15,382 bases of DNA from CAZGSG01 sp964528095 (GTDB lineage Bacteria; Bacteroidota; Bacteroidia; Chitinophagales; Chitinophagaceae). Shown in pieces: positions 14,960 through 15,382 of this stretch. The DNA is taken from the NCBI GenBank assembly GCA_964528095.1, contig CAZGSG010000125.1:1-15382 (forward strand), in the 5' to 3' direction. Below the pieces are notes generated by a model that ran no database searches, was not told the DNA's origin, and worked only from the letters and a program-made list of their open reading frames with translations. Both the position numbers and the translations under genes were made by a program. Each line of letters starts with the position of its first letter. Position 1 is the stretch's first letter.

Positions 14960-15382
14960 TCAATCGGGAGAAGTGGAAGCCTTATTTTTCAATTGATATA
15001 AAATCCTGCCTGATCCGGGGATTTCTTTTCTCCCGGTTACCATAAAGTATTGTTCAAATCCGGCAACAAAAGATCCTTCATTGTACCTGTCGTAGATATC
15101 TTTTTTCTGACTCAGCATAAACCGGACCTTCTCATCTTCCTTCGGCACAAACTCAATGATAAGAAACCCACATAGCTGGCTAAACATTTTTGCGCAGTCG
15201 GCAAAGGGAATATTTTTGCCAATAGCGAGGTGATGGATCAGCGCCAGTGCCAGTACGAGATCAACCTGAGTCCTTTGTATAAACGAAGTTCTTTCCATGT
15301 TATTCATACCAATGGCAGGCGTGGGTTGGGAAAGGTCAATGATCAGTGGCTGGATATTCTCTTCCCCGGAAGTCTTTATTTC
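14960..15382 (-). CDS. SAM-dependent methyltransferase, C-terminal part (N-terminus off the right edge)
   Basis: The frame is open from the window edge to the TGA at 14960, giving 140 residues. The internal ATG at 15307 is not the start, because the frame continues upstream with matching family sequence. Visible elements are PLIIDLSQPTPAIG followed by MNNMERTSF, then VDLVLALALIHHLAIGKNIPF, LCGFLIIEFVPKEDEKV and YFMVTGRKEIPGSGRILYQL. In my recollection the DLxxPTPxIGWxNxER and DLVLALALIHHLAI blocks mark the C-terminal half of a larger class I methyltransferase group related to NoeA. The SAM-binding glycine loop would lie beyond the edge, so activity cannot be judged. Most relatives have Trp after PTPxIG, where this protein has Met. 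The substrate is unknown. It precedes the membrane phosphatase-like gene on the same strand. Confidence 0.75.
   Translation of the reverse strand, partial: EIKTSGEENIQPLIIDLSQPTPAIGMNNMERTSFIQRTQVDLVLALALIHHLAIGKNIPFADCAKMFSQLCGFLIIEFVPKEDEKVRFMLSQKKDIYDRYNEGSFVAGFEQYFMVTGRKEIPGSGRILYQLKNKASTSPD

Overview
The window looks like a chromosomal segment of a Bacteroidota bacterium, most likely of the Chitinophagaceae type. This rests on the gene content: PorQ of the type IX secretion system, the ParA-ParB-DUF5683-DapB gene order, PorT-like outer membrane barrels, and a TPR sensor protein with a short coiled coil before its membrane helix. It also rests on A-rich leaders with few Shine-Dalgarno sites and on -7 elements of the TAnnTTTG type. 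The assignment is by recognition only; no database search was possible.

Layout. Positions 1-4833 are a minus-strand operon: parA, parB, a DUF5683 membrane protein, dapB and a TPR membrane sensor that runs off the left edge. It couples chromosome partitioning with lysine/diaminopimelate synthesis. Divergent from parA, the plus strand carries a membrane-anchored metallophosphoesterase, two outer-membrane beta-barrel proteins, a strong terminator hairpin (about 8197-8247) and the ATP-dependent protease gene lon. After lon come one copy of a non-coding repeat, a long inverted repeat, porQ and a META-domain lipoprotein gene. Positions 12821-13384 hold three further copies of the same repeat in tandem. 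On the minus strand beyond them lie a membrane-bound alkaline-phosphatase/sulfatase-superfamily protein and the C-terminal part of a methyltransferase that runs off the right edge.

How the genes fit together. Most of the window is conserved housekeeping and envelope function: segregation (ParA/ParB), cell-wall precursor synthesis (DapB), proteolytic quality control (Lon), protein export across the outer membrane (PorQ) and surface proteins. None of the protein genes forms an evident new defence or mobile system.

The least explained part is the roughly 180-190 bp repeat family (four copies, A-D, all in one orientation). It has a conserved hairpin, a second hairpin whose arms change partly in step, and open frames on its minus strand. 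One copy supplies the last codons and the stop of the neighbouring gene. Other points worth checking are a 250-bp gap between parA and parB with a candidate internal promoter, a 17-bp inverted repeat before porQ, and a palindrome at the probable transcription start of lon.
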